Source: Corallococcus silvisoli (GTDB lineage: Bacteria > Myxococcota > Myxococcia > Myxococcales > Myxococcaceae). Taken from it: 64,000 nt of DNA. Position numbers and translations under genes: made by a program. Below are positions 26,933-36,800 of the stretch, in pieces; within the stretch, counting starts at the first letter, position 1, and each line of letters opens with the position of its first letter. The notes beneath the pieces were generated by a model. That model made no database searches. It was given only the letters and a program-made list of their open reading frames with translations, and was not told the DNA's origin. Location of the stretch: the NCBI RefSeq assembly GCF_009909145.1, contig NZ_JAAAPJ010000009.1, positions 248,001-312,000 on the forward strand, read 5' to 3'.

Positions 26933-26974
26933 TGGGGCATGGATGTCAAGGCGCGCCCTGACACGGATGCCCCA
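26933..26974. promoter_or_regulatory. 42 bp imperfect palindrome in the divergent exporter/spt control region
   Basis: TGGGGCAT at 26933-26940 pairs with ATGCCCCA at 26967-26974; an inner near-perfect palindrome spans 26944-26963, with TGTCA/TGACA ends and GGCGCGCC in the centre. Only one pair in the inner 20 bp and three bases per side in the spacers mismatch. It lies between divergent genes, 29 nt upstream of the TTGACA below, so an operator bound by a dimeric regulator is plausible. A folded transcript is an alternative. Confidence 0.6.
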
Positions 26975-27002
26975 CACGGCGTGCGATGGAACCGTCGCTG
27001 CC

Positions 27003-27031
27003 TTGACAGTGTGGATTTCCCTCTTTATTGA
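27003..27031 (+). promoter_or_regulatory. Possible sigma-70-type promoter of the spt operon
   Basis: A perfect TTGACA at 27003-27008, 17 bases, then a weak TATTGA at 27026-27031. The predicted transcript start would give an mRNA leader of about 110 nt before the ATG at 27148. The gap from 26768 to 27147 holds no gene; besides this and the palindrome I see nothing else in it. Confidence 0.45.
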
Positions 27032-27147
27032 CCCCCACGCGTCGTCCCCCTGGGTGTTCGCGCGCGTCGGGCGGTCCGGAACCGGAAACCGCCCGGCACA
27101 TGGAGAGCGGCTCGGAGCACACCCCCCGACGCGTAAGAAAGACCACC

Positions 27148-28701
27148 ATGAGCGACGTGTTCGACAAGTGCCGTACCTGGAAGGACTACCGCATCGCCAA
27201 GGCCACCGGCCTGTACCCGTACTTCCGAGCCATCGAGGCGTCGCACGGCGCCACGGAGGTGGAGATCGAGGGGCGGCGGGTCATCATGGTGGGCTCGAAC
27301 AACTACCTGGGCCTGTCCGCGGATCCGCGGGTGAAGGAAGCGGCCATCAAGGCGACGGAGCGGTTCGGCACCACGTGCTCCGGCTCGCGGCTGCTCAACG
27401 GCACGCTGGCGCTGCATGAGGAGTTGGAGGCCCGGCTGGCGAAGTTCCTCAACCGCGAGGCGGCCATCGTCATCTCCACCGGGTTCCAGACGAACCTGGC
27501 GCTGGCGTCCATCCTGGGCCGCCACGACATCGTGTTCAGCGACCGGCAGAACCACGCGTCGCTGGTGGACGGCGTGCGCCTGTCGTTCGCGACCGAGCGC
27601 AAGTTCCGCCACAACGACATGGAGCACCTGGAGCAGCTGCTGGCCGCGGCGGAGCCGGGCGCCGGGAAGATCATCGTCACGGACGGCGTGTTCTCCATGG
27701 AGGGCGACGTCTGCAACCTGCCCCGCATCGTGGAGCTGTCGAAGCAGTACAACGCCCGGGTGATGACGGATGACGCGCACGCCATGGGCGTGCTGGGCGA
27801 GCTGGGCCGGGGCACCTCCGAGTACTTCGGCCTGGAGAAGGACGTGGACCTGGTGATGGGCACGTTCTCCAAGAGCTTCGCGTCGCTGGGCGGCGTGCTC
27901 GCGGGCCCCTTCGAGGTCATCAACTACATCCGCCACAAGGCCCGTTCGGTCATCTTCTCCGCGTCCATGACGCCCGCGTCCATCGCGGCGGCGCTCAAGG
28001 CGACGGAGATCATCGAGGCGGAGCCGGAGCGCCGCGCGCGCCTGCTGGACATCGCGGAGAAGATGCACAACGGCTTCCGGGCCATGGGCTTCGACACGGG
28101 CGTGTCAGTGACGCCGGTGGTGCCGGTGCACATTGGCGACCAGGTGAAGTGCTTCCGCTTCTGGCGCGCGCTGCACGAGGCGGGCGTGTTCGCCAACCCC
28201 GTGATTCCCCCGGCGGTGGAGCCGGGCCACGCGCTCATCCGCACCAGCTACATGGCCACGCACACCGACGCGCAGCTGGACCAGGTGCTGGACACCTTCG
28301 AGAAGATCGGCCGCAAGCTGAACGTCATCCCGGAGACGCGCCCCACCGTGTACGAGCCGGTGCAGATCGCCCGGCCGGGCTCCGTGGTGCGCAGCAACAG
28401 GGCGAGCGAGACGTGGGCCGCGGGCAGCGCGGGCCTGCTGGCGGACAAGGGCTTCTCGCTGGAGCAGCTGTCGCGGATGTCGTCGCGGGAGATGGCCGGG
28501 AAGTTCTTCGACGCGGTGGAGCAGCTCACCTGGCGCGCGGCGAACCTCCAGCCGGAGGACCTGCGCCGGCTGGGCGGCGCGCCCAAGAAGCTCTGGGAGA
28601 AGCGCAGCGAGCTGGGGGGCCTGCTGCTGGAGAAGGGCGCCCACCTGTTCCTGCGCAACGGCAGCGACGGTTCCGACGGCAACCAGGCCGAAAGGAACTG
28701 A
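27148..28701 (+). CDS. spt: Serine palmitoyltransferase with C-terminal extension
   Basis: A 517-aa alpha-oxoamine synthase-family enzyme. The PLP lysine is Lys242 in GTFSKSFASLGG; the fold also shows VGSNNYLGL, GFQTNLALAS, SDRQNHASLVDG and TDDAHAMGVLGELGRG. It condenses serine with acyl-CoA to 3-ketodihydrosphingosine, the first committed step of sphingolipid synthesis; KBL and glycine-specific enzymes are the alternatives. About 120 residues (396-517) after the usual end of the fold form an extra helical tail. It is followed at 10 nt by a GNAT protein of the ceramide-synthase type, which supports the call. Confidence 0.83.
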   Translation: MSDVFDKCRTWKDYRIAKATGLYPYFRAIEASHGATEVEIEGRRVIMVGSNNYLGLSADPRVKEAAIKATERFGTTCSGSRLLNGTLALHEELEARLAKFLNREAAIVISTGFQTNLALASILGRHDIVFSDRQNHASLVDGVRLSFATERKFRHNDMEHLEQLLAAAEPGAGKIIVTDGVFSMEGDVCNLPRIVELSKQYNARVMTDDAHAMGVLGELGRGTSEYFGLEKDVDLVMGTFSKSFASLGGVLAGPFEVINYIRHKARSVIFSASMTPASIAAALKATEIIEAEPERRARLLDIAEKMHNGFRAMGFDTGVSVTPVVPVHIGDQVKCFRFWRALHEAGVFANPVIPPAVEPGHALIRTSYMATHTDAQLDQVLDTFEKIGRKLNVIPETRPTVYEPVQIARPGSVVRSNRASETWAAGSAGLLADKGFSLEQLSRMSSREMAGKFFDAVEQLTWRAANLQPEDLRRLGGAPKKLWEKRSELGGLLLEKGAHLFLRNGSDGSDGNQAERN

Positions 28702-28710
28702 GCCTCCCTC

Positions 28711-29892
28711 ATGGCCCACCCCGCCAAGCCCGACACCTCCTCCTCCCCTACTCCTCCCATGCCCTCCGACGTGCAGGTGACGCCCGTGCGCGGCGCGGTG
28801 GACCGGACCGCGTTCATCCGGCTGCCGTACGCGCTGTACCGTGACGACCCGAACTGGGTCCCCCCACTGGAGATGGAGCGCAAGGACTTCCTGGACCCGA
28901 AGAAGAACCCCTTCTTCGACTACGCGGAGGTGGAGCTGTTCCTCGCGCGCCGTGGCACGGAGGTGGTGGGCCGGGTGGCGGCCATCAAGAACCCGCGCCA
29001 CATGGAGTTTCACGGCACGAAGGAGGGCTTCTTCGGCCTCTTCGAGTGCGTGAACGACGCGGGCGTCGCCCGGGGCCTGCTGGACGCGGCCAGCGCGTGG
29101 CTGAAGGCGCGCGGCATCGACCAGATGCTGGGGCCGGCCAACTTCTCCTCCAACCAGGACTGGGGCCTGCTCGTGGAGGGCCATGAGAGCCCTCCCGCGC
29201 TGATGATGCCGTACAACCCGGCGTACTACGCGGGCCTGCTGGAGACGTGCGGCTTCACCAAGGCGAAGGACCTGTGGGCGTGGGAGCTGGCGGCGTCCAC
29301 TCCGCCCCCGGAGAAGGTGGCGCGCATCGCGGAGAAGATCCGCCACCGCGAGGGCGTCACCGTGCGCGCGGTGCGCCTGAAGGAGTTCACCCAGGAGGTC
29401 GCCCGCATCAAGGAGATCTACAACGCGGCCTGGGAGAAGAACTGGGGCTTCATCCCCTTCACGGACCGCGAGTTCGAGCACATGGCCAAGGAGATGAAGG
29501 CCATCGTGCGCCCGGAGCTGCTGCTCATCGCGGAGGTGAAGGGTGAGCCCGTCGCCTTCTCCATGACGCTGCCGGACGCCAACGAGGCGTTCAAGGCCGC
29601 GGGCGGGCGGCTGACGACGTTCGGCCTGCCCATTGGCCTGGTGAAGCTGGTGCTGGCGTCGCGGCGCATCAAGCGGCTGCGCCTGCTGACGCTGGGCATC
29701 AAGGAGGGCTACCGGCGCCGAGGGCTGGACGCCATCCTCTACCTGGACACCCTGCGCACCGCGCGGGAGCTGGGGTACACGGGCGGCGAGATTTCGTGGA
29801 CGCTGGAGGACAACCACCTGGTCAACCGCGCCATCGAATCGATGGGCGGCCAGCGCTCCAAGACGTACCGCGTCTTCCAGCGGCCCGTCTGA
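28711..29892 (+). CDS. GNAT-fold N-acyltransferase, candidate bacterial ceramide synthase
   Basis: A 393-aa protein, much larger than a typical GNAT. Features: an N-terminal FIRLPYALYRDDPNWVPP segment, a LGPANFSSNQDWGLLVEG stretch, YNPAYYAGLLETCGF, and a GNAT core with TLGIKEGYRRRGLDAILYL giving the acetyl-CoA loop RRRGLD. Proteins of this group neighbour spt in Caulobacter, where the GNAT protein bCerS makes ceramide. Coupling to Spt by a 10 nt spacer supports N-acylation of a sphingoid base. The reductase that normally acts in the same pathway is not in the window. Confidence 0.75.
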   Translation: MAHPAKPDTSSSPTPPMPSDVQVTPVRGAVDRTAFIRLPYALYRDDPNWVPPLEMERKDFLDPKKNPFFDYAEVELFLARRGTEVVGRVAAIKNPRHMEFHGTKEGFFGLFECVNDAGVARGLLDAASAWLKARGIDQMLGPANFSSNQDWGLLVEGHESPPALMMPYNPAYYAGLLETCGFTKAKDLWAWELAASTPPPEKVARIAEKIRHREGVTVRAVRLKEFTQEVARIKEIYNAAWEKNWGFIPFTDREFEHMAKEMKAIVRPELLLIAEVKGEPVAFSMTLPDANEAFKAAGGRLTTFGLPIGLVKLVLASRRIKRLRLLTLGIKEGYRRRGLDAILYLDTLRTARELGYTGGEISWTLEDNHLVNRAIESMGGQRSKTYRVFQRPV

Positions 29893-29922
29893 GCGGGTCC
29901 CTCCCGCGGTGACGTCCTCTTC

Positions 29923-29954
29923 TTCCGCCCGGGCGCTCCTGGCCCCGGGCGGAA
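29923..29954. terminator. Bidirectional terminator between GNAT and MlaC-like genes
   Basis: TTCCGCCCGGG at 29923-29933 and CCCGGGCGGAA at 29944-29954 form an 11 bp perfect stem with a 10 nt loop between convergent genes. A-rich and T-rich flanks are short. Confidence 0.6.
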
Positions 29955-29976
29955 GGACGCCGGACGGCGCCCTGCC

Positions 29977-30612
29977 CTACTTCGCCTGCGGGGCGGCGCC
30001 CGTCGTGTCGGCGGCGGACTCGCTCACGGAGGCCGCGCTGGTGTTGGCGTTCTGCTTCTCCAGCTGGGCGCGCTTGGACTTGAGGGTCGTCATCAGGCCG
30101 TCGAAGCCCTTCGTCTGGAGGATCTTCTTGAACTGGCCGCTGTAGGTGTCCACCAGGGACACCTCATCCGTGATGACGTCGTAGATGCGCCACTCCACCT
30201 TGGGCGAGGCGCGGAACAGCTTGTAGTCCACGGGCACGTGGTCCGTCTTCACGGTGAGCTTCGTGTCGACCGTGGCCTCGTTCCCCTGCACGCTCTCCTT
30301 GCCGTAGACGACCTCCGCCTTCGCCTGGCCAATGGCCTTCTGGGCGTACGAGGCGCGCAGGAGCCCCGTCATCGTCTCGGTGAACTCCTTGCGCTGGGCC
30401 GGGCTCAGGCCGCTCCAGGCCTTCTCTCCCAGGGCGCGCTTGGCGAGCTCCTGGAAGTCGACGAAGGACTCCACGACGGACGCCAGGGACTGGACGGTGG
30501 CGCCCGGGGCATTGGCGGCCTTCTGGACGGCGGCGTTGCCCGACTTCACGACGTTGAGCGGGCCCGCGGGGGCGGCGGCAAGCAGCGTGGCGGCAAGCAG
30601 GGAAGCAATCAT
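29977..30612 (-). CDS. MlaC/Ttg2D-like periplasmic phospholipid-binding protein
   Basis: A 211-aa protein with a short signal peptide (1-17). The body has MlaC features: a helical start with VVESFVDFQELAKRALGEKAWSGL, the LRASYAQK segment, a beta sheet including VDYKLFRASPKVEWRIYDVITDEVSLVDTY in pieces, and the final helical stretch LMTTLKSKRAQL. A Ser/Ala-rich tail ends it. MlaC carries phospholipids between outer and inner membrane. It lies 29 kb from the Mla-type ATPase and permease in this window, directly before a TolC-like gene, and converges with the ceramide pair. Confidence 0.85.
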   Translation of the reverse strand: MIASLLAATLLAAAPAGPLNVVKSGNAAVQKAANAPGATVQSLASVVESFVDFQELAKRALGEKAWSGLSPAQRKEFTETMTGLLRASYAQKAIGQAKAEVVYGKESVQGNEATVDTKLTVKTDHVPVDYKLFRASPKVEWRIYDVITDEVSLVDTYSGQFKKILQTKGFDGLMTTLKSKRAQLEKQNANTSAASVSESAADTTGAAPQAK

Positions 30613-30678
30613 AGGGATGAAGCTCCGGGTGGAAAGACGCGTGAGACGACGCGGGTGACGACAGGAAGCCTGGAAGGG

Positions 30679-32547
30679 TTATTCATCCGCGCCCGGGACG
30701 GCACCGGTGACGCGCGCCAATGACGCCAGGCCCACACGGACGTCATGCCAGCTCTTGCCCCGCTCCGCGGAGGCCTGGGCCAGCGCGCTGAAGGCGTCCA
30801 CCAGCTCACGGGTGTCCCCCGTGCCCAGGTCGAAGGCGGCGTAGGCGGCGGTGGACCAGCGCCTCGCGTTGCGCTCGGCCTCCGTCAGGGACCTGGCCCG
30901 CGCGTAGGCCGCGACGAGCTGGCCGTGCACCTGCGTCACCTCCAACTGGATGCCGGCCTTGAGCGTCTGCTCCTGCGCGTGCAGCTTGTCCAGCTCCGCG
31001 CGGGCCTGCTCCAGCTGGGCGTCCTTGATGGGGATGTCGAAGGTGCCGCGCATCACCAGCCCCAGCCCCAGGGTGCGCTCGTTGTAGGGGTCGTACGCGA
31101 AGGGGCTGCGCTGGCGCGTGGCGCTGCTCGTCCAGCGAATGTCGTAGAAGCCCGCGAGGCCCAGGTCCGGGTAGAAGCTGCGCTCGCGGATGAAGACCTC
31201 CTGCTCGCGCGCGATGATGCCGGCGGCGACGGCCTTGAGCTCCGGGCGGCGCTCGCTGGCGCGCTTCAGCACCGTCTCCAGGTCGGGGATCCTCACCTCG
31301 TCCTGGAGGGGCAGCTCCTCCGCCACGACCTCCACCTTCTCATCCGGCCCCGCGTTGGCGAGGAGCCGGATGGCGGCGAGCGCGAACTGCTCCCCCTGCA
31401 CGGCGCTGGCGCGCTGGGACTCCACCAGCTCGCGGAAGTAACCCAGCTTGTACGTGTCCACCTTCGACACCTGATCCGAGTCCTCCTTGAGGAGCGTGTC
31501 GATGCGCTCGCTCGCGTCCTTCAGTCGCTTGGACACGTCCTCCAGCTGCCTCAGGCCGGCGCGGGCCAGCTGGTAGCCGTAGTACGCCTGCGCGGCCTGG
31601 AAGCCGGCCTCCGCGCGCACGCGCTCCCGCAGCGCTCCTCCGACGATGGGCCCCTGCGCGCCCGCCTTCTCCAGCGCGGCGAACTTGCCGAAGGTGAACA
31701 GCGGCAACACCGCGTTGCCGGTGGAGAACACCGTCACGCCCACGTGGCCGAAGTCCCAGTCCCCCTCCAGCGACGCCTTCGTCGTCGGCGGACCGCCCAG
31801 GCCGTTGTTGCGCGCCTCGGGAATCGGGCCGCCCACGCCCAGGGTGACCTCGAACTTGGGGAACCACGCCCACTTCGCCTGCATGTAGAGCGCCTGGAAC
31901 TTGCGCAGCTCCGCGGTCGCCTCCGCGACGCGCGCGTCCTGGGTGCGCGCGCGCTCCACCAGCTGGGCCAGCGTCAGGGGCTCCCGGAGGGGCTGCTGGC
32001 CCGCCGTGGAGCCCGGGGCCTGTGCCCTACCGGGTGCCGCGGCGCCGGGCGTGCCCTGCGGGGCGGTGGCGGCCTCCCCCTCTCCGGTGGCGCCCGGCGA
32101 GGCGGCCCCGGCCCTTCCGGTGGCTCCCGGTGGCGTGGTGGCCCCGGCTTTTCCGGTGGAGCCCGGAGGGGTGGCGATGTCCTGGGCGCCGGGGGAGGCG
32201 GAAGCAGGCTTGGGCGTGCCCGTGGTGGCCCGCTGGGCGGCGTTGCCGGGCTCCGAGGCCGGGGCCGCGTTCACGGGAGCCGGCCCGGGTGGCAACGGCG
32301 AGCGTGTCCCCGTCGTGGGCGTGCCGGAGGACGTCCCCGCCCCGGACTGGGGCGTGGCTGGGGTCGCGGAGTTGCCGGGCATGGGCACGCTGCTCGGAGA
32401 CAGGGTGCCAGGCGAGGCGGTGCCGGTCCCCGGCGCTCCCGTCCCGGGAGCATTCGAGGGAGCCGTCGTGGGCGACAACTGCGCGCCCGACACTCCACCA
32501 GTGATCATCATCACCACTGCGACGACCCTACTGACTTCTCTGCCCAT
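30679..32547 (-). CDS. TolC-family outer-membrane efflux protein with collagen-like linker
   Basis: A 622-aa protein, start ATG at 32547 with signal peptide 1-22. Residues about 24-187 form a Pro/Gly/Thr/Ala-rich low-complexity region containing a partial collagen-like repeat (GATGRAGAAS-type). The outer-membrane efflux fold (about 190-610) has TolC helices (AYYGYQLARAGLRQLEDV) and the ADLGLAGFYDIRW-type transmembrane strand pair. TolC proteins form the outer channel for exporters. The long linker before the barrel is unusual. It begins in the opposite direction from the aldolase; upstream is the MlaC-like gene, 66 nt apart, in the same orientation. Confidence 0.85.
   Translation of the reverse strand: MGREVSRVVAVVMMITGGVSGAQLSPTTAPSNAPGTGAPGTGTASPGTLSPSSVPMPGNSATPATPQSGAGTSSGTPTTGTRSPLPPGPAPVNAAPASEPGNAAQRATTGTPKPASASPGAQDIATPPGSTGKAGATTPPGATGRAGAASPGATGEGEAATAPQGTPGAAAPGRAQAPGSTAGQQPLREPLTLAQLVERARTQDARVAEATAELRKFQALYMQAKWAWFPKFEVTLGVGGPIPEARNNGLGGPPTTKASLEGDWDFGHVGVTVFSTGNAVLPLFTFGKFAALEKAGAQGPIVGGALRERVRAEAGFQAAQAYYGYQLARAGLRQLEDVSKRLKDASERIDTLLKEDSDQVSKVDTYKLGYFRELVESQRASAVQGEQFALAAIRLLANAGPDEKVEVVAEELPLQDEVRIPDLETVLKRASERRPELKAVAAGIIAREQEVFIRERSFYPDLGLAGFYDIRWTSSATRQRSPFAYDPYNERTLGLGLVMRGTFDIPIKDAQLEQARAELDKLHAQEQTLKAGIQLEVTQVHGQLVAAYARARSLTEAERNARRWSTAAYAAFDLGTGDTRELVDAFSALAQASAERGKSWHDVRVGLASLARVTGAVPGADE
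32090..32200 (-). repeat. Imperfect 33-36 bp in-frame repeats in the TolC linker
   Basis: Three degenerate copies encode variants of a twelve-residue unit with a PPGATG(R/K)AGA pattern. They are confined to the N-terminal linker of the TolC-like protein and change its length in multiples of the unit. Confidence 0.6.
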
Positions 32548-32779
32548 GCTGTGGTCCGCCTCGTGTCTGGCGGGCATACCTGGAAGCCCGCGACGGCGCA
32601 GCAATTCTGTTCACCATCCGTCCCCCTTCGGATGTCGGCTTCCGCCCAGTCCCCTCGCGCGACAGGCACGTAGGGGGCGTGACAGTCGCCGACATTCCCT
32701 ACAGACAAAGCTTGGTGGGCGCGGCCCGGGACCGCAGAATCCGGCGCCGGTTTCGACGCCTTCCTTCAAGGAAAACCCC

Positions 32780-33700
32780 ATGGCCTACACCGACCGCGTC
32801 AAGCAGATCCTCTCCTGGTACCCCTCCGACAATCCCGGCACGCTGACGAACCTGGCGCGCCTGCTGAACCACGGCACGCTCGCGGGCACGGGCAAGCTCG
32901 TCATCCTCCCGGTGGATCAGGGCTTCGAGCACGGCCCCGCACGCTCCTTCGGTCCGAACCCCGCGGGGTATGATCCGGACTACCACGCGCAGCTGGCCAT
33001 CGAGTCAGGCTGCAACGCGTACGCGGCGCCGCTGGGCTTCCTGGAGGCGGTCGCGGGCAAGCTCGCCGGCGAGATTCCCCTCATCCTCAAGGTGAACAAC
33101 TCGGACTCGCTGGCCAAGACGGCCGCGCCCATGTCCGCGGTGACGTCGTCCGTGAAGGACGCGGTGCGCCTGGGCTGCACGGCGGTGGGCTACACCATCT
33201 ACCCGGGCTCCGCGGCCCGCAACGAGCAGTACGAAGACCTGCGCGACATCATCGCGGAGGCCAAGTCCTACGGCCTGCCCACGGTGCTGTGGGCCTACCC
33301 GCGCGGCGCCCTGTCCAAGGAGGGCGAGACGGCCATCGACGTGGTGGCGTACGCGGCGCAGATCAGCGCGCAGATGGGCGCGCACGTCATCAAGGTGAAG
33401 CCGCCCACGGACCACCTGGAGCAGGCGGAGGCGAAGAAGGCCTTCGAGAAGGCGAACATCCCCACCAAGACGCTCGCGGACCGCGTGCGCGAGGTGGTGC
33501 GCTCCGCGTTCAACGGCAAGCGCATCGTCATCTTCTCCGGCGGCGAGGCGAAGGAGACGTCCGCCCTCCTCGAGGACATCAAGCAGATCCACCAGGGTGG
33601 CGGCTTCGGCTCCATCATGGGCCGCAACGCGTTCCAGCGTCCGCACGCGGAGTCGATCAAGCTGCTCAAGGACGTGATGAACATCTTCGCGGGCAAGTAG
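32780..33700 (+). CDS. Class I fructose-bisphosphate aldolase (DhnA/FbaB type)
   Basis: A 306-aa DeoC-like TIM barrel; ATG at 32780 with AAGGAAAA upstream. Landmarks are LVILPVDQGFEHGPARSF, LKVNNSD, GYTIYPGS, and HVIKVKPPTD, where the Lys is the candidate Schiff-base residue; IFSGGEAKE and SIMGRNAFQRP bind phosphate. It cleaves fructose 1,6-bisphosphate, mostly serving glycolysis or gluconeogenesis. It is divergent from the TolC-like gene and followed by a hairpin. Confidence 0.92.
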   Translation: MAYTDRVKQILSWYPSDNPGTLTNLARLLNHGTLAGTGKLVILPVDQGFEHGPARSFGPNPAGYDPDYHAQLAIESGCNAYAAPLGFLEAVAGKLAGEIPLILKVNNSDSLAKTAAPMSAVTSSVKDAVRLGCTAVGYTIYPGSAARNEQYEDLRDIIAEAKSYGLPTVLWAYPRGALSKEGETAIDVVAYAAQISAQMGAHVIKVKPPTDHLEQAEAKKAFEKANIPTKTLADRVREVVRSAFNGKRIVIFSGGEAKETSALLEDIKQIHQGGGFGSIMGRNAFQRPHAESIKLLKDVMNIFAGK

Positions 33701-33734
33701 CCGTCCGCCGTCCCGTCACCTCCCGCGGGCCGCG

Positions 33735-33759
33735 CCCCTCCCCCTGGTTCCGGGAGGGG
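33735..33759 (+). terminator. Hairpin after the aldolase gene
   Basis: CCCCTCCC at 33735-33742 pairs with GGGAGGGG at 33752-33759, loop 9 nt. No T-tract follows, so it may be a weak terminator or a processing site. Confidence 0.35.
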
Positions 33760-33868
33760 ACGCACCGCGCGACGCTTCGTCGCCCCCGGCGCCGGTCCGG
33801 CCCGGGAGCGTTCGCCCTTCCGGCCCCCGTCCCTGGCCACTCGCGAGGGTCGCGATTACGAAACAAGG

Positions 33869-36800
33869 ATGACGCACCCAACCAGGACGCCCGGGGCCGG
33901 CGGTGCGGACACGCCCACGCTGGAGCCGGACGGCGCCGACGACGCGGCCCGGGAGGTCCTCGCCGGAGGCGGCGAGATGGGCGCCCTGATGCGCTCGATG
34001 GACTGGTCGAAGACGCCGCTGGGCCCGGTGGCGTCCTGGCCCCAGTCCCTGCGCACCACCGTCAGCACCTGCCTCCATTCGCGCTTCCCCATGATGGTGT
34101 TCTGGGGGCCGGAGCTGGTGAAGCTCTACAACGACGCCTACCGGCCCATGCTGGGCGGCAAGCACCCCTGGGCCATGGGCCACCCCGGGCGCGAGGTGTG
34201 GGCGGAGATCTGGGACATCATCGGCCCCCTGATTGAAGACGTCCGAGGCGAGGCGCGCGCCACCCTGTCGGAGAACCAGCGCCTCCTCTTGGAGCGGGAT
34301 GGCTTCCTGGAGGAGACCTACTTCACCTTCTCCTACAGCCCCGTCCGCGACGAGTCAGGCGGCGTCGGCGGGGTGCTCGACACCGCGGTGGAGACCACCA
34401 GCCAGGTGCTGGACGCGCGCCGCCTCCGGACGCTGCAGGAGGTCGCCGCGCGCACCTCCGGGAGCCTCCGGGTCCGCGACGCCTGCACCCAGGCCATGGA
34501 GGCCCTGGCCACGAACCCGTCGGACCTGCCCTTCGCGCTCCTCTACCGCATCGACGCGGAGCGAGGCCTGGCCTGGCTGGACGCCCACATGGGGTTGGAG
34601 GCGACCGGCCCCTTCAGCCCCTTCCAGGTGCCGCTGGAGCCCACCACCGCCGCCCCCTGGCCCCTGGCCCAGGTGGCCGCGTCCAACCGGGCCGAGCACG
34701 TGGAGGGCCTGGCGGCGCGCTTCGGCCCCCTGCCCCTGCGCGAGGGCGTGCCCCCTCCCACCTCCGCCATCGTCCTGCCCCTGGCCCGCTCCAGCGAGAC
34801 GTCCCCGGCGGCCGTGCTCGTGCTGGGCCTGTCGCCCCGGCTTCGGGTGGATGCGTCCTATGTGTCGTTCCTGGAGCTCGTCGCCAACGGCCTGGGCGCG
34901 ACGCTCTCCAGGGCCCACGCGTACGAGGACGCCCGGCGGCAGGCCGAAGCCCTGACGGAGCTGGACCGGGCGAAGACGGCCTTCTTCTCCAACGTGAGCC
35001 ACGAGTTCCGCACGCCGTTGACCCTGATGCTGGGCCCCATGGACGAGGTGCTCGGGGATGCCGAGCACGCGCTCGCGCCCCAGCACCGGGAGCGGCTGTC
35101 GGTCGTCCAGCGCAACAGCCAGCGGCTGCTGAAGCTGGTCAACAGCCTGCTCGACTTCAGCCGCCTGGAGGCGGGTCGGATGCACGCGAGCGTCGAGCCC
35201 ACGGACCTGGGCCGGCTCACCGCGGGCCTCGTGAGCGCGTTCGACTCGCTGATGGCGAAGGCGGGGCTGCGGTTCGAGGTGGACTGCCGGTCCCCGCGGG
35301 TGCCCGTCTGGGTGGACCGCGATCTCTGGGAGAAGGTGGTCCTGAACCTGGTCTCCAACGCGTTCAAGTTCACCTTCCAGGGCGCCGTCACCGTCCGGCT
35401 CCAGGAGCGCGGCGACCGGGTGGAGCTGTCCGTCAGCGACACGGGCACCGGCATCCCCGCCGAGGAGCTGCCCCGGGTCTTCGAGCGCTTCCACCGGGTC
35501 GAGGGCGCGCGCGGCCGCAGCCACGAAGGCAGTGGCATCGGGCTGGCGCTCGTCCACGAGCTGGTGGCGCTGCACGGCGGCTCCGTCTCCGTGGAGAGCA
35601 CCGAGGGACAGGGCAGCACCTTCACGGTGTCGCTGCCCACCGGCACGGCCCACCTGCCCCCAGGACAGGGGGGCGGCCCTCGGACGGGGGCCGCCCGGGC
35701 GCCGAACCCGGAGGTCTTCGTCCACGAAGCGGAGCAGTGGCTGAGCGACGGGCCGGCGAGCGCCCCCACGCCGGTGCCCGTCCCGGAGTCGACGCCTCGA
35801 GGCGTGCGCGGCCACGTGCTCCTGGCGGACGACAACGCGGACATGCGCGACTACGTGCGGCGGGCGCTCGAGGGCCGCTTCACGGTGGAGGCCGTCACGG
35901 ACGGCATGTCCGCCCTGGCCGCCGCGCGGGCGCACCCTCCGGACGTGGTGTTGTCGGACCTGATGATGCCGGGACTGGACGGCTTCGGGCTCCTGCGCGA
36001 GCTGAAGGCGGATGCGCGCACGGCCCACGTCCCCGTCATCCTCCTGTCCGCGCGCGCCGGTGAGGAGGCGAAGGTGGAGGGCCTGAACGCGGGCGCGGAT
36101 GACTACCTGGTGAAGCCCTTCGGCGTGCGCGAGCTGGTGGCCCGCCTGGAAGGGACGGTGCACGCCGCCAGGGCCCGCGCCCGCCAGAAGGAGCTGATCG
36201 AAGCCCTCCAGATGTCGGAGACGCGCTACCGGCTGGCCACCCGGGCCACGAAGGACGCCATCTGGGACTGGAACCCCTTCACCCAGGAGGTGTCCTGGAA
36301 CGAGGGCGTGCACACGCTCTTCGGTTACGCGCCCGACGCGGTGTCGCCCGGGTTGGAGTGGTGGAGCGGGAGGATCCACCCGGAAGACCGGGAGGAGATC
36401 GTCGGGAGCCTCCACGCCCTCCTCGACGCGCCCACCGGGACCGACTGGCGGGGCGAATACCGCTTCCTCCGCCAGGACGGCACCTACGCGCGGGTGGAGG
36501 ACCGGGGCTGGGTGGTGCGCGATGCCGCGGGCGCGGTGCTGCGCATGGTGGGCGCCATGCAGGACGTCACGCTGCGCAAGCAGGCGGAAGAGGCCCTGCG
36601 CCGCAGCGAGGAGGAGTTCCGCACGCTCGCGGAGGCGCTCCCGGAGGCCGTCTTCACCACCGACCCGGAGGGCGCCGTCACCTACGTCAACGGCGTCCTG
36701 CCGGAGCAGACCGGCGTCCCCGTGGCGGAGCTCCTGGGACGGGGCTACCGCAAGACGCTCCACCCGGAGGACGCCGCGCTCAGCCAGCGGGCCTGGGAGA

